The notes under the pieces were generated by a model that saw only the letters and a program-made list of their open reading frames with translations, was not told the origin of the DNA and ran no database searches. From Pantoea sp. CCBC3-3-1 (GTDB lineage: Bacteria > Pseudomonadota > Gammaproteobacteria > Enterobacterales > Enterobacteriaceae): a DNA stretch of 64,000 nt. Shown piece after piece: positions 35,118 to 43,778 of this stretch (the first letter of the stretch is position 1; each line of letters opens with the position of its first letter). The position numbers and the translations under genes were made by a program. The stretch lies in NCBI RefSeq assembly GCF_007981265.1, contig NZ_CP034363.1, positions 3,038,001 through 3,102,000 of the forward strand. The letters run 5' to 3'.

Positions 35118-36269
35118 TTACTTTGCAGCACCACCCACGACGGTCTGTGGCTGCCATTTACCGTTCACGACTTTGTAAACAGTGAAGGATGGATTTTTGA
35201 GGTTGCCTTGCGCATCAAAGGCGATTTGTCCGCTCACGCCGGCATAATTGATGTTACGCAGTACCGGCAGGTATTGGCTTGCATCCGCAGAATTGGCCTC
35301 TTCAATCGCAGCAATCAACACGCGTGTAGCGTCGTAGGCAAATGGCGCATGCAGTTCAATGTGAGTGTGATAGCGAGACTGGTAAGCTTGCTCAAAGGCT
35401 TTACCACCCGGCATTTGATCTACCGGTAAGCCCGGTTCCAGCGCAACAACACCGTCCCCTTCTTTTTGCGCCAGTGTCAGGAAGGTCTGACTAACAAACC
35501 CACCCGCACCCATTAATGTTGCGTTCATACCAAGCTGTTTAATGCGGCGCGCCAGCGGTGCGGCTTGGCTGTCAACGCCTCCGAAAAACACCAAGTCAGC
35601 ATTTTTGCTACGAATAGCCGTAAGTACTGCACTGAAGTCTACAGTTTTATCGTCCACATACTGGCGGTCAACGATTTTGACGCCCTGCGATTCCAGCGAT
35701 TTGATGAACTCATCCGCCAGCCCTTGGCCAAAAGCAGTGCGATCGTCGATGACTGCAATACGCTTCGCTTTTAGCGTTTTAACTGCATACTGACCTGCAT
35801 AGTTACCGCCATCATCATCATGACCCATGACGCGGAAGCTGGTATCAAAGCCTTGCTGCGTGTAGGCGTGCCCTGTGGCGACCGGAGCCACCTGCGCGAT
35901 GCCAGCATCATGATAAATCCGCGCGGCAGGGATACTGGTTCCTGTATTCCAGTGTCCCACCACCCCGGCCACACCGCTGTCAACTAAGCGCTGTGCAACG
36001 GCAACCGCAACACGTGGATCAGACTGATCATCTTCCGACTGCAATTTGAAGGTCACAGCTTTGCCACCCACGGTCGGGTGCGCTTTATTGGCATCATCGA
36101 TCGCCAGTTGAGCACCGTTCTCCAAATCCTTGCCGATACGCGCTGAAGGTCCCGTGAGTGGGCCCGCCAGACCGATCAGGATGGTTTCGTCAGCATGTAC
36201 AGGCACCGAAGCAGCCATACCCGCCAGAAGCAGTGCAGTGCTGATGGTACTCATTTTGATTGTTTTCAT
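35118..36269 (-). CDS. Branched-chain amino acid-type periplasmic binding protein (LivK-like)
   Basis: 383 residues; signal peptide (STALLLAGMAASVPVHA), then the Peripla_BP_6 fold: ETILIGLAGPLTGPSARIGK, GHWNTGTSIPAARIYHDAGI, KRIAVIDDRTAFGQGLADEF and DLVFFGGVDSQAAPLARRIK. I used ATG 36269 (MKTIKMSTIST), preceded by AGGGA; the longer frame to 36395 runs into the LivF-like gene. It probably binds the amino acid or heterocycle handled by the hydrolases encoded downstream. Confidence 0.9.
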   Translation of the reverse strand: MKTIKMSTISTALLLAGMAASVPVHADETILIGLAGPLTGPSARIGKDLENGAQLAIDDANKAHPTVGGKAVTFKLQSEDDQSDPRVAVAVAQRLVDSGVAGVVGHWNTGTSIPAARIYHDAGIAQVAPVATGHAYTQQGFDTSFRVMGHDDDGGNYAGQYAVKTLKAKRIAVIDDRTAFGQGLADEFIKSLESQGVKIVDRQYVDDKTVDFSAVLTAIRSKNADLVFFGGVDSQAAPLARRIKQLGMNATLMGAGGFVSQTFLTLAQKEGDGVVALEPGLPVDQMPGGKAFEQAYQSRYHTHIELHAPFAYDATRVLIAAIEEANSADASQYLPVLRNINYAGVSGQIAFDAQGNLKNPSFTVYKVVNGKWQPQTVVGGAAK

Positions 36270-36292
36270 AGTGTTCCCTGATGTTGGTGAAG

Positions 36293-37015
36293 TTAAATGG
36301 GCAATTCGCCCAGGTAAATTTGTTGAATACGATCGTCGTTCAGCAACGCATCCGAGCGCCCCTGATAGGGTATGGTTCCACTGTCCATCACCCAAGCGTG
36401 GTCGGTGGCTTGCAGCGCCAGCCGCGCGTTTTGCTCGATCAGCAGTAATGTGATGCCAGTGGTACGCAGAGAGTGAATAACCTCGAAGATGCGCTCCACC
36501 ATGATGGGCGCCAGCCCCATGGAGGGTTCGTCCAGGATGAGTAATTTCGGATTGCTGAGCAGTGCTCGGGCAATCGCTAAAAGCTGCTGTTCCCCACCGG
36601 AAAGCAGCCCAGCCAGCTGCTGTTTTCGTTCAGCAAGGCGAGGAAACTGTTCCATTAGCTGCGCAATGTGGTGGCGAACATGGGTGCGGTCACGGCGGTG
36701 CCAGGCTCCCATTTGCAGATTCTCCAGCACTGTCATGCGCGTAAAAATTCCGCGTCCTTCCGGTACCAGCACAATGCCTTTTTGGACCAACTCATTGGGA
36801 TGCAAACCTTTGATGGATTGCCCCTGCCAGAAAATCTCGCCGGAGTAAGGCTGCAAACCGCAGATAGCGCGTACGGTGGAGCTTTTACCTGCGCCGTTCG
36901 CGCCGATAAGCGTGCCCCGCTCTCCCGGCTGCAAACTTATATTGATGCTTCGTACGGCCTGTATGCCGCCGTAATGCACGCTAAGATCCTTGATCTGTAA
37001 CGCAGGCTCAGACAT
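36293..37015 (-). CDS. Branched-chain-type ABC ATPase (LivF-like)
   Basis: 240 residues: Walker A GANGAGKSST, VPEGRGIFTRMTVLENL (LivF hallmark), signature LSGGEQQLLAIARAL, Walker B LLILDEPSMGLAPIM. ATG 37015 ([10 protein letters not shown]) has GGGAGG at proper distance (8 nt); ATG 37021 is only 2 nt from it. Confidence 0.92.
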   Translation of the reverse strand: MSEPALQIKDLSVHYGGIQAVRSINISLQPGERGTLIGANGAGKSSTVRAICGLQPYSGEIFWQGQSIKGLHPNELVQKGIVLVPEGRGIFTRMTVLENLQMGAWHRRDRTHVRHHIAQLMEQFPRLAERKQQLAGLLSGGEQQLLAIARALLSNPKLLILDEPSMGLAPIMVERIFEVIHSLRTTGITLLLIEQNARLALQATDHAWVMDSGTIPYQGRSDALLNDDRIQQIYLGELPI

Positions 37016-37775
37016 GTGCATGGCCTCCCAGATAAGCTTTGATCACCGCAGGATGGCGACGCACCGTCTCTGGATGGCCAGATGCAATCACTTTGCCGTA
37101 GTCCAGTACCGAGATGTGATCGCACAATCCCATCATCAATTTCACATCGTGCTCAATAATCAGCAGCGTTTTACCATCGTCCCGAATGCGGCGCAGCAAA
37201 CCACCTAGCGCGACTTTTTCTGCCGCATTCATGCCCGCTGCGGGTTCATCCAGCGCCAGCAGTTTGGGATCCGATGCCAACGCCCTGGCGATTTCCAACC
37301 GGCGCTGATGGCCGTAAGCCAGGTCGCAAGCGCGATAGTGGGCAAACTGAGCAATACCGGTGTATTCAAGCCACTGCCATGCCAGTGTTTCGGTCTCACG
37401 CTCTTCAGCACGCGCGCGGCGATGGCGGGAGAGAGCGGCCCACAAACCGTTACGTGTCCGGACATGCCTGCCGATCATCACGTTTTCCAGCACACTCATC
37501 TCGTTGAATAAACGCAGATTCTGAAAAGTACGCGCGATACCCGCTTGCGTGACTTTTTCTATTCTTTGCGGGGTATAGGGTTTTCCCGCAAGGTCAAATT
37601 CGCCACTGTCAGCTCGGTATAACCCGGTGATGAGATTAAAACAGGTGGTTTTGCCAGCACCATTCGGCCCAATTAGCCCATAAATGTCGCCCGCCTTAAC
37701 GTTCAGGCTGACATCATCAACCGCTTTAATACCGCCAAAGTTTTTATGCAAATGACGCACGCTCAGCAGATTCAT
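37008..37775 (-). CDS. Branched-chain-type ABC ATPase (LivG-like)
   Basis: 255 residues: Walker [51 protein letters not shown] (degenerate signature usual in LivG), [19 protein letters not shown] 37775 overlaps the LivM-like stop (ATGA); a longer frame to 37805 lies inside that gene. Confidence 0.92.
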   Translation of the reverse strand: MNLLSVRHLHKNFGGIKAVDDVSLNVKAGDIYGLIGPNGAGKTTCFNLITGLYRADSGEFDLAGKPYTPQRIEKVTQAGIARTFQNLRLFNEMSVLENVMIGRHVRTRNGLWAALSRHRRARAEERETETLAWQWLEYTGIAQFAHYRACDLAYGHQRRLEIARALASDPKLLALDEPAAGMNAAEKVALGGLLRRIRDDGKTLLIIEHDVKLMMGLCDHISVLDYGKVIASGHPETVRRHPAVIKAYLGGHAHV

Positions 37776-38875
37776 GATGCCACCCCCGGATGACGCACCG
37801 GCCAAAGGCCATGCGGCCTGAACAGCATCACCAGTACCAGCGCCAGGCCATAAAACAGCTGACGTAAAATTTCCGGTTCAATGATCACGCTACCAAACAG
37901 TGCCTGCTGCAATGGAATCGCCTGGCTTCTCAGTACTTCGGGCAATGCAGAGAGCAACACTGCACCAAGAATGACGCCCGGCACATGCCCAATTCCGCCC
38001 AAGACCACCATGGCGAGAACCACGATTGACTCGTTCAACGTAAACGACTCCGGTGAGACAAACCCCTGGAAAGACGCGAACATCACCCCGGCTACGCCAC
38101 CGAATGACGCCCCAAGCGCAAATGCCAGCAGCTTGAAGTTACGGACGTTGATACCCATGGCACGCGCCACATCCTCATCTTCACGAATTGCGTGCCAGGC
38201 GCGGCCAATGCGCGAATGTTGCAACCGTAAACAGATAAAGATGATGACCGCGATGAGCAGCGCGAAAAGGTAATACCATAAATAGAGTGCCGGAATTTTT
38301 TGGCCCAGCAGGTGGTAAGTGCCACTGAATTTCAGGCCAAACAGATTCAGGGAATCAATACCTGAAATGCCTTTTGCACCATTCGTGATATTGACCGGAC
38401 GATCGAGGTTACGCATCAAAATACGGATGATTTCACCAAACCCCAGTGTGACGATCGCCAGATAGTCACCACGTAATCCCAGCGTGGGTGCGCCCAGCAG
38501 AATGCCGCAGATACCCGCAACAAAAGCGCCTAACGGCACCAGCCACAAATAGGAGGTATGCATGCCATGGGAGAACATGGGCTGCAAGGCGGGAAAGGCA
38601 TCCAGAAGATGCGGTGACGCCAGAAGCGCCGCGAGATAGGCACCCACGGCATAAAAGGCAATAAACCCCATATCCAGCAGGCCCGTAAAGCCCACAACAA
38701 TATTCAACCCTAATGCCAACATGATGTAGAGCAGAGTAAAATCAATCACCCTGACCCAGTAATTACCACCCGTGGCAGATGCAAGCCAAGGCGCAATGAG
38801 CATGCCCACGATCAGTAATAACAGGCCTGAATTGAGGCGGCGTTTGGGTACATTTTCAAATGAAATAGCGCTCAT
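37772..38875 (-). CDS. Branched-chain-type ABC permease (LivM-like)
   Basis: 367 residues, about nine membrane segments: LGLNIVVGFTGLLDMGFIAF, LRGDYLAIVTLGFGEIIRIL, RAWHAIREDEDVARAMGINV, and FQGFVSPESFTLNESIVVLA. ATG 38875 follows GAGGA at 7 nt; GTG 38893 is an alternative. Confidence 0.92.
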   Translation of the reverse strand: MSAISFENVPKRRLNSGLLLLIVGMLIAPWLASATGGNYWVRVIDFTLLYIMLALGLNIVVGFTGLLDMGFIAFYAVGAYLAALLASPHLLDAFPALQPMFSHGMHTSYLWLVPLGAFVAGICGILLGAPTLGLRGDYLAIVTLGFGEIIRILMRNLDRPVNITNGAKGISGIDSLNLFGLKFSGTYHLLGQKIPALYLWYYLFALLIAVIIFICLRLQHSRIGRAWHAIREDEDVARAMGINVRNFKLLAFALGASFGGVAGVMFASFQGFVSPESFTLNESIVVLAMVVLGGIGHVPGVILGAVLLSALPEVLRSQAIPLQQALFGSVIIEPEILRQLFYGLALVLVMLFRPHGLWPVRHPGVAS

Positions 38876-38885
38876 AGTCTTATCC

Positions 38886-39836
38886 TCAGGCACGCTGTGC
38901 CACGCGTTCGCCTAACAACCCTGCTGGTCGGAACACCAACACCAGAATTAAGACAATGAAAGCAAAAACATCCTGATAATTACTGCCAAAGACGCCATGC
39001 GTTAGCTCTCCCAGATAGCCCGCGCCCAGCGATTCAATAATACCCAGCAGTACTCCGCCCACCATGGCACCACGAATATTGCCAATCCCGCCCAGAACCG
39101 CAGCAGTAAAGGCTTTGATTCCCGGTAAGAATCCCATCGAGAATCCGGCATTGCCGTAGTTACTTGCCATCATGACTCCTGCCAGAGCGGCGAAAACACC
39201 CCCGATGGCAAAGGTCAACGTGATGATGCGGTTTGGGTTGACGCCCATCAGGCTGGCTACGCGAGGGTTTTCAGCAACGGCACGCATACCGCGCCCCAGC
39301 CGAGTAAACTCCACCAGCAACCACAACCCTGCCATGGCGCTCAAGGCCAGCAGGAAGGTGACAATACCGGTAACAGTAATAATGGCAGGGGGATGCTGTG
39401 CATCACCGGCGGTGATCGCTATCGGATCCATCGATAAAACTTGCGGGAACATCAGCGGATTGCGGCTCCAGATGATCATCGCGCAGGTCTGGAGCAGGAC
39501 AGAAAGGCCAATACCACTGATCAACGGTGCCAGGCGCGGAGCATTGCGCAAGCGGCGGTAAGCAAAGCGCTCAATACCCATTGCTAGTAGCGCGCAAACA
39601 CCCATTGACAGCAGAGTGGCAATCGTTAGTACGACCAGTGCATTTAAGTGTGGGAAATGTTGAGTAAGCAACTGCATCCCAGACAGGGTAGTCAGTGCCC
39701 CAGTCATCAAAATGTCGCCGTGTGCAAAATTAATGATGCGCAAAATTCCGTACACCATGGTGTATCCAAGCGCTATCAGGCCATAAATGCTGCCAAGCAT
39801 CAGGCCATTAATCAGTTGTTGTATAAATGTATCCAC
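38886..39836 (-). CDS. Branched-chain-type ABC permease (LivH-like)
   Basis: 316 residues: N-terminus INGLMLGSIYGLIALGYTMV followed by YGILRIINFAHGD, later RAVAENPRVASLMGVNPNRI and KAFTAAVLGGIGNIRGAMVG. First gene of the minus-strand run that may extend to 29742. The promoter must lie in the 160 bp shared with the divergent LysR gene. Confidence 0.92.
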   Translation of the reverse strand: MDTFIQQLINGLMLGSIYGLIALGYTMVYGILRIINFAHGDILMTGALTTLSGMQLLTQHFPHLNALVVLTIATLLSMGVCALLAMGIERFAYRRLRNAPRLAPLISGIGLSVLLQTCAMIIWSRNPLMFPQVLSMDPIAITAGDAQHPPAIITVTGIVTFLLALSAMAGLWLLVEFTRLGRGMRAVAENPRVASLMGVNPNRIITLTFAIGGVFAALAGVMMASNYGNAGFSMGFLPGIKAFTAAVLGGIGNIRGAMVGGVLLGIIESLGAGYLGELTHGVFGSNYQDVFAFIVLILVLVFRPAGLLGERVAQRA

Positions 39837-40005
39837 AGTAGTTATCCGGAATTAGCGGTTGCGCGCTTAACATCCGATAATTGAGCAAAATTGTAAAATA
39901 CGTATATATTCTTACTTATGGCAAAATGAATTACCTATAACCATATGATTTAAGTTAACTTATTTTCAACCAGAGAGTTTCCACCGCTGAGAAATAGTGG
40001 TTTAT

Positions 40006-40965
40006 ATGAGAAAAACAGAACAATCAATCGATGATGATTTCGCATCACATACAGAGTTTTCGGATGATCCACCTTTACGCGCTGTACGCGTGTTCGAAGC
40101 CATCGCGCGTTTAGGTAGCTTGAGTGCAGCGGCGCAAGAGCTAAATATCTCGCCTTCTGCGGTGAGCCATCAGCTTCGTGTGTTGGAAAACTTTTTGCAG
40201 CTGCCGCTAACCGATCGCCAAGGCCGCCGGCTGGTTCTTAGTTCGTCGGGCAGGGAATATTACCGCTCCATTCGTTCTGCATTTTCGGTACTCCGACAAG
40301 CGACAGGGCATATCATGGAGCAAAATCCCTCACGCAAAGTGACTATCAGCCTGATTCCCCTTTTTGGCATGAGTTGGTTTATTCCCAGGCTGCCTAAATT
40401 CTCGAATATCCATTCGCAAATTGAAATTAACGTGGTGTATGCCAATCACCGTAATTATCACAGCGATGCCTCTGACCTTTCTATTCGCTTCGGTACCGGA
40501 CAATGGGCGGGATACAATGCAGAAAAGCTGATCTCCGGGAAAATGGTGCCAGTTGCCAGCAAGGATTTTTTACGCACACATGGCTATATCGATACTCCTG
40601 AAATCCTGGCACAAACAAAAAAAGTGCATGATGAGGAGAGGAATGCATGGCAGCAGTGGTTCAACAGTCTCGATATCACGCATTTCAGGAAAGAGGGTCC
40701 CATCTTTGAAGATGGGTTGCTGACGTTGGCTGCGGTGCGCGCCGGTCTGGGATGTGGCCTGTTGAGGGAGCCGATGATCGCCCCTTTTCTTGCATCAGGC
40801 GAACTGGTGAAGCTTTTCGACCACGAAATCGATGATGGCAGGGACTATTATTTATGTACTCGACAGAATATGGATCTGTCTGAAGACAGTCGATTGCTGC
40901 AGAGATGGTTGTACGGTGAAGCAAAGGGTTCAGAGATGAATCAAATCATAATAAACGCTAAATAA
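40006..40965 (+). CDS. LysR-family regulator (GcvA-like)
   Basis: 319 residues: HTH in PPLRAVRVFEAIARLGSLSA and AAQELNISPSAVSHQLRVLE, followed by FLQLPLTDRQGRRLVLSSSG and a GcvA-type effector domain (LIPLFGMSWFIPRLPKFSNI; SDLSIRFGTGQWAGY; AAVRAGLGCGLLREPMIAPF). ATG 40006 is chosen; GTG 39997 is possible. Divergent from the LivH-like gene, so it likely controls the 29742-39836 block. The ligand is unknown. Confidence 0.88.
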   Translation: MRKTEQSIDDDFASHTEFSDDPPLRAVRVFEAIARLGSLSAAAQELNISPSAVSHQLRVLENFLQLPLTDRQGRRLVLSSSGREYYRSIRSAFSVLRQATGHIMEQNPSRKVTISLIPLFGMSWFIPRLPKFSNIHSQIEINVVYANHRNYHSDASDLSIRFGTGQWAGYNAEKLISGKMVPVASKDFLRTHGYIDTPEILAQTKKVHDEERNAWQQWFNSLDITHFRKEGPIFEDGLLTLAAVRAGLGCGLLREPMIAPFLASGELVKLFDHEIDDGRDYYLCTRQNMDLSEDSRLLQRWLYGEAKGSEMNQIIINAK

Positions 40966-41187
40966 CTCACAGGTTGTCAGCGCAGCTGACAAGATTATAC
41001 CTACATACACGATGCATTATATGATGATCAACCTATGTGTGACATGAATTCTATAAGCCTCGAAACGTTGGTGAAATCAAGTCAACCGCGCCATCGGTAA
41101 TGGCAGCCTCTCTTGACCTGCTTCCCATTGATTAACACACCGCAAGGTTAGCAATATCTTCATCCGTCAAATGAGTACATCCTCATG

Positions 41188-41285
41188 AAGAATCCTTTTC
41201 CGACGATAATGTCATCAATATTGTCCGCGAGGCCGAACCCGGGGTTACGGCCCTGAAACTCTGCCGCAAGCATGCTATTTCAGGT
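41188..41285 (+). pseudogene. IS3-family OrfA N-terminal fragment
   Basis: ATG AAG at 41184 opens the gene, one A appears lost, and the next frame reads ESFSDDNVINIVREAEPGVT then ALKLCRKHAIS, which is the HTH start of IS3-family OrfA (consensus F-EEQI--ILREAE-G---ELCRKHGIS). It stops where the IS110-like sequence begins. Confidence 0.7.
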
Positions 41286-41706
41286 GGCTCTGGGCCGAAA
41301 AGATCCAGTTTGCCAAATATTGCAATCTGTTCCGGGAGTGGGTGTTCTGACAGCATTAAGTTTTAAAACGTCAATTGACGACCCCTTTCGCTTCAGACGT
41401 GTAAGCGATGCCGGAGCCTTCCTCGGATTAACACCCAAAAAGTACCAATCCGGCGAGGTTGACAGAAATGGGGGGATCTCAAAGCAGGGAAACCGAATGA
41501 CACGCACGCTTCTCTACGAAGCAGCATCATGCCTTTTAACCCGTTACGGCACTGATACAAGCCTGGCAATATGGGCAAATGAGCTCCGACACAGAATGGG
41601 CTATAAGAAGGTTATTGTTGCATTGGCAAGGAAACTGGCAACATTGATGTTGAGTATGTGGAAGTCAGAAACTTTTTATAATGAACGCCTTAACGCGGTA
41701 AATTAA
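41272..41706 (+). pseudogene. IS110-family transposase, C-terminal fragment
   Basis: An open frame of 144 codons whose residues 6-140 match the Transposase_20 domain of IS110/IS116/IS902 enzymes: LQSVPGVGVLTALSFKTSID, FRRVSDAGAFLGLTPKKYQS and GGISKQGNRMTRTLLYEAAS. The catalytic DEDD N-terminal domain (about 200 residues) is missing, so it cannot transpose. The first codons derive from the OrfA fragment. Confidence 0.85.
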
Positions 41707-41897
41707 TAAGCGAAAAGTCATGATCAATTAGAGTGAGCTCGTCTTTAAATTCAATTCCGGGACACGCTTTGCAGGGTAAAAGCCTTGCGAGAATCACATA
41801 GGAATGAAGACGATGTCTTGCAACATGTTGTAGCATCAACAGATGACTACGAAGACGACAAAGACCCCATCTGACCCTGATATTGACTGATTAGACA

Positions 41898-41987
41898 ACA
41901 AGCGGGTATACCGCATTTATAACCTTAACGGCTGGGGTGTAAAACGCAGGCGACGCCGTAAGGGTCTGCCGACTGATTGCAGCTGAC
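41898..41987 (+). pseudogene. IS3-family OrfB fragment
   Basis: One frame reads NKRVYRIYNLNGWGVKRRRR then RKGLPTDCS and stop. This is the conserved linker HKRVYRIY--EGL-VR-RRRK before the DDE domain of IS3-family transposases. No DDE domain follows. Confidence 0.65.
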
Positions 41988-42029
41988 ATGAAGCCGGTTA
42001 TGCCTAGATCATATTCGGGGGCAGGGTCA

Positions 42030-42225
42030 ACAACCCGATATTACAAACTGACGTTGTTATCTACTACTTGGGGCGTCAGTGACAATAGTAGCGATCACCA
42101 AATGCACGAGGCCGCACACATCAGTTTGTAGAACCTGCTTCGATTGGTGGTCATTCTGGTGGTCTTGACAGGGAGAGCTTTCAGCATTAGCTTACTTATT
42201 AGCCAGTTACTGGCAAAGGCGATCT
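42030..42225. other. Right end of island, no recognisable gene
   Basis: 196 bp between the IS remnant and the right repeat. No integrase, excisionase or tRNA sequence beyond the repeat is recognisable. Confidence 0.4.
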
Positions 42226-42242
42226 CAGTCAGAGGAGCCAAA
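42226..42242 (+). repeat. Right direct repeat (attR) of the island
   Basis: CAGTCAGAGGAGCCAAA, identical to 6190-6206 and 36,036 bp away. Upstream bases do not continue the tRNA, so it is a repeat of the tRNA 3' end and not a second gene. Confidence 0.85.
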
Positions 42243-42251
42243 TTAGAAAAG

Positions 42252-42282
42252 CCCGCTTAAGGAAACTTAAGCGGGCTTTTTG
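42252..42282 (+). terminator. Intrinsic terminator after the right repeat
   Basis: A perfect 11-bp stem (GCCCGCTTAAG / CTTAAGCGGGC), GAAA loop and T-tract. Probably the original tRNA-Asn terminator, displaced from its gene by the island. Confidence 0.9.
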
Positions 42283-42402
42283 CTTTTACTAAAATCAGTA
42301 CCAGCAGCAGCTGTGGTGCGGTAGAAGTCCCCCGCAAGCTACTCAGTACCAAAATCCTGCTTAATATCACAGGATTTCGGCACGGGTTCAGCCTGACTGC
42401 TT

Positions 42403-42885
42403 TCAGACCTTGAGCAGTTTTACCGTGGCATCCACGTCTATCTCATCTTCCGAAAAGATGAGCGTCCCGCCCTGGAAGGTGGTGATCGCCAGTTTTTTTA
42501 GCGTGCGCATTTCATCTGGCTTCGCGGCTGTTTTCGGCTTGATGCTGTTCATCAGTACGCCAACAGAGAGCACCGTATTTTCTTTATCAATACGGGTATT
42601 GGCAGGGACTTCTTCGCTGTAAACCAGGTAAGATTTGATCGCCGTGAGCTTAAGGCGCTCGCCCGCGATATAGATATATTTGCTTTCCGGCAGGACTTTT
42701 ACCGCATAGGCCGACAAACCCTTGTTGTTGGTCGTGGGTTCGAACGTTACCGCCGCATCTTTTTTAATCAGATCAGGGTTGGCGACCTTAATCACATGGA
42801 AGTAACGGTTGTCACCGTTCTCATCTTTGATAAATCCAAAACCTTTTTCTTTAAACCAGGTTGTGATCGTTCCGTTCATCGCCAT
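42403..42885 (-). CDS. Cold-shock-domain protein with C-terminal extension
   Basis: 160 residues: a cold-shock domain at 1-65 with the RNP-1 motif KGFGFI and NRYFHVIKV (RNP-2 like), then an extension of about 95 residues (YIYIAGERLKLTAIKSYLVY; MRTLKKLAITTFQGGTLIFS) that I do not recognise. It probably binds single-stranded nucleic acid. ATG 42879 (MNGTITTW) is 8 nt from AGGCGG and is an equally good start. Confidence 0.82.
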   Translation of the reverse strand: MAMNGTITTWFKEKGFGFIKDENGDNRYFHVIKVANPDLIKKDAAVTFEPTTNNKGLSAYAVKVLPESKYIYIAGERLKLTAIKSYLVYSEEVPANTRIDKENTVLSVGVLMNSIKPKTAAKPDEMRTLKKLAITTFQGGTLIFSEDEIDVDATVKLLKV

Positions 42886-43079
42886 TACCGCCTACTTAAT
42901 CGTTTATCTACTGAGTTTTTTGCAGCGCGCAGTGTAAATCACAATGCCTGCGCAGACTACGTCTTTGCTTTAAGTCTGGACGATAAATTTCAGCTCTGCG
43001 AGAGAGTCACGGCCAGCCGGATTCGTCAGTCGACTGAAAATCCGTTATCATCCGCTCCCCTTCTTCATCCGGTAGCCTG

Positions 43080-43778
43080 ATGTCTGCGATTTTCGATAGC
43101 TTTATTGCCCCGCCGTGCCATGACCAGATAGAGATGCTCTGGCAGGATGAGCATCTGGCTTTGATCAATAAACCGGCCGGGTTGCTCAGCCTTTCGGGGA
43201 AAAATCCGCAAAACCTTGATTCGGTACATCATCGGCTGGTGCAGCTATTTCCCGGCTGCACCCTCGTTCACCGCCTGGATTTTGGCACTTCCGGACTGAT
43301 GGTAATCGCACGAAATAAAGCGGTTAATGCCGCGCTCTGCCAGCAGTTTAGCCAGCGCGCCGTCACCAAAAGGTACAGCGCATTGCTCTGCGGACATCTC
43401 GAAGACAACGAAGGCGTGATCGAGGCGGCGATTGCCAAAGATCCGGCGCTGTTCCCGCTGATGTCGATTTGCGCAATCAACGGCAAGCCCGCGCGTTCGT
43501 GCTATCGGGTCATTGAGCGGTTTTATAAGGAGCTGGAGGATGGGACGTTACTGCCGTTGACGCGGGTACAGCTCACCCCGGAGACCGGGCGCACCCATCA
43601 GCTACGCATTCACTGCCAGCTGCTGGGCCACCCTATTTTGGGCTGTGACCTGTATGGCGGTCTTCTGTTGCCAGGCACTGCACAGACGCCACGGCTGATG
43701 CTGCACGCCAGCGAGCTGGATTTTGTTCATCCCGTTAGCGGAGAGCAAATCAACGGCCGCAGCGTGAGCCCGTTCTGA
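43080..43778 (+). CDS. RluA-family pseudouridine synthase
   Basis: 232 residues. The catalytic motif is HRLDFGTSG with the nucleophile Asp67 (the family usually has HRLD--TSG); further parts are LALINKPAGLLS and LTPETGRTHQLRIHCQLLGH followed by PILGCDLYGG. It lacks an S4 domain. It isomerises uridines in rRNA or tRNA; which position is modified cannot be told. Confidence 0.9.
   Translation: MSAIFDSFIAPPCHDQIEMLWQDEHLALINKPAGLLSLSGKNPQNLDSVHHRLVQLFPGCTLVHRLDFGTSGLMVIARNKAVNAALCQQFSQRAVTKRYSALLCGHLEDNEGVIEAAIAKDPALFPLMSICAINGKPARSCYRVIERFYKELEDGTLLPLTRVQLTPETGRTHQLRIHCQLLGHPILGCDLYGGLLLPGTAQTPRLMLHASELDFVHPVSGEQINGRSVSPF

Larger units (their letters stand above)
41114..42029 (+). mobile_element. 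Decayed IS3-family element (IS407-group-like) with inserted IS110 fragment
   Basis: Imperfect ends: TGACCTGCTTCCC at 41114 and, as inverted complement, GGGGGCAGGGTCA ending at 42029. Inside lie an OrfA piece with a frameshift (41188-41285), an IS110-type transposase C-terminus (41272-41706) and an OrfB piece (41898-41987). The total of about 0.9 kb is shorter than a complete IS407-group element (about 1.2 kb) even with the extra insert, so most coding DNA is lost and the element is dead. Confidence 0.6.

Noticed and set aside
39837..40005. Specific LysR operator in the LivH/LysR gap
   Set aside because: Several weak AT-rich dyads occur, none clearly better than chance.
42226..42242. Second tRNA-Asn gene at the right island end
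   Set aside because: Only the last 15 nt of the tRNA are present; no anticodon arm or acceptor 5' strand precedes them.
6205..42242. Yersinia-type high-pathogenicity (yersiniabactin) island
   Set aside because: Same kind of attachment site, but no NRPS/PKS, siderophore receptor or integrase gene is present.
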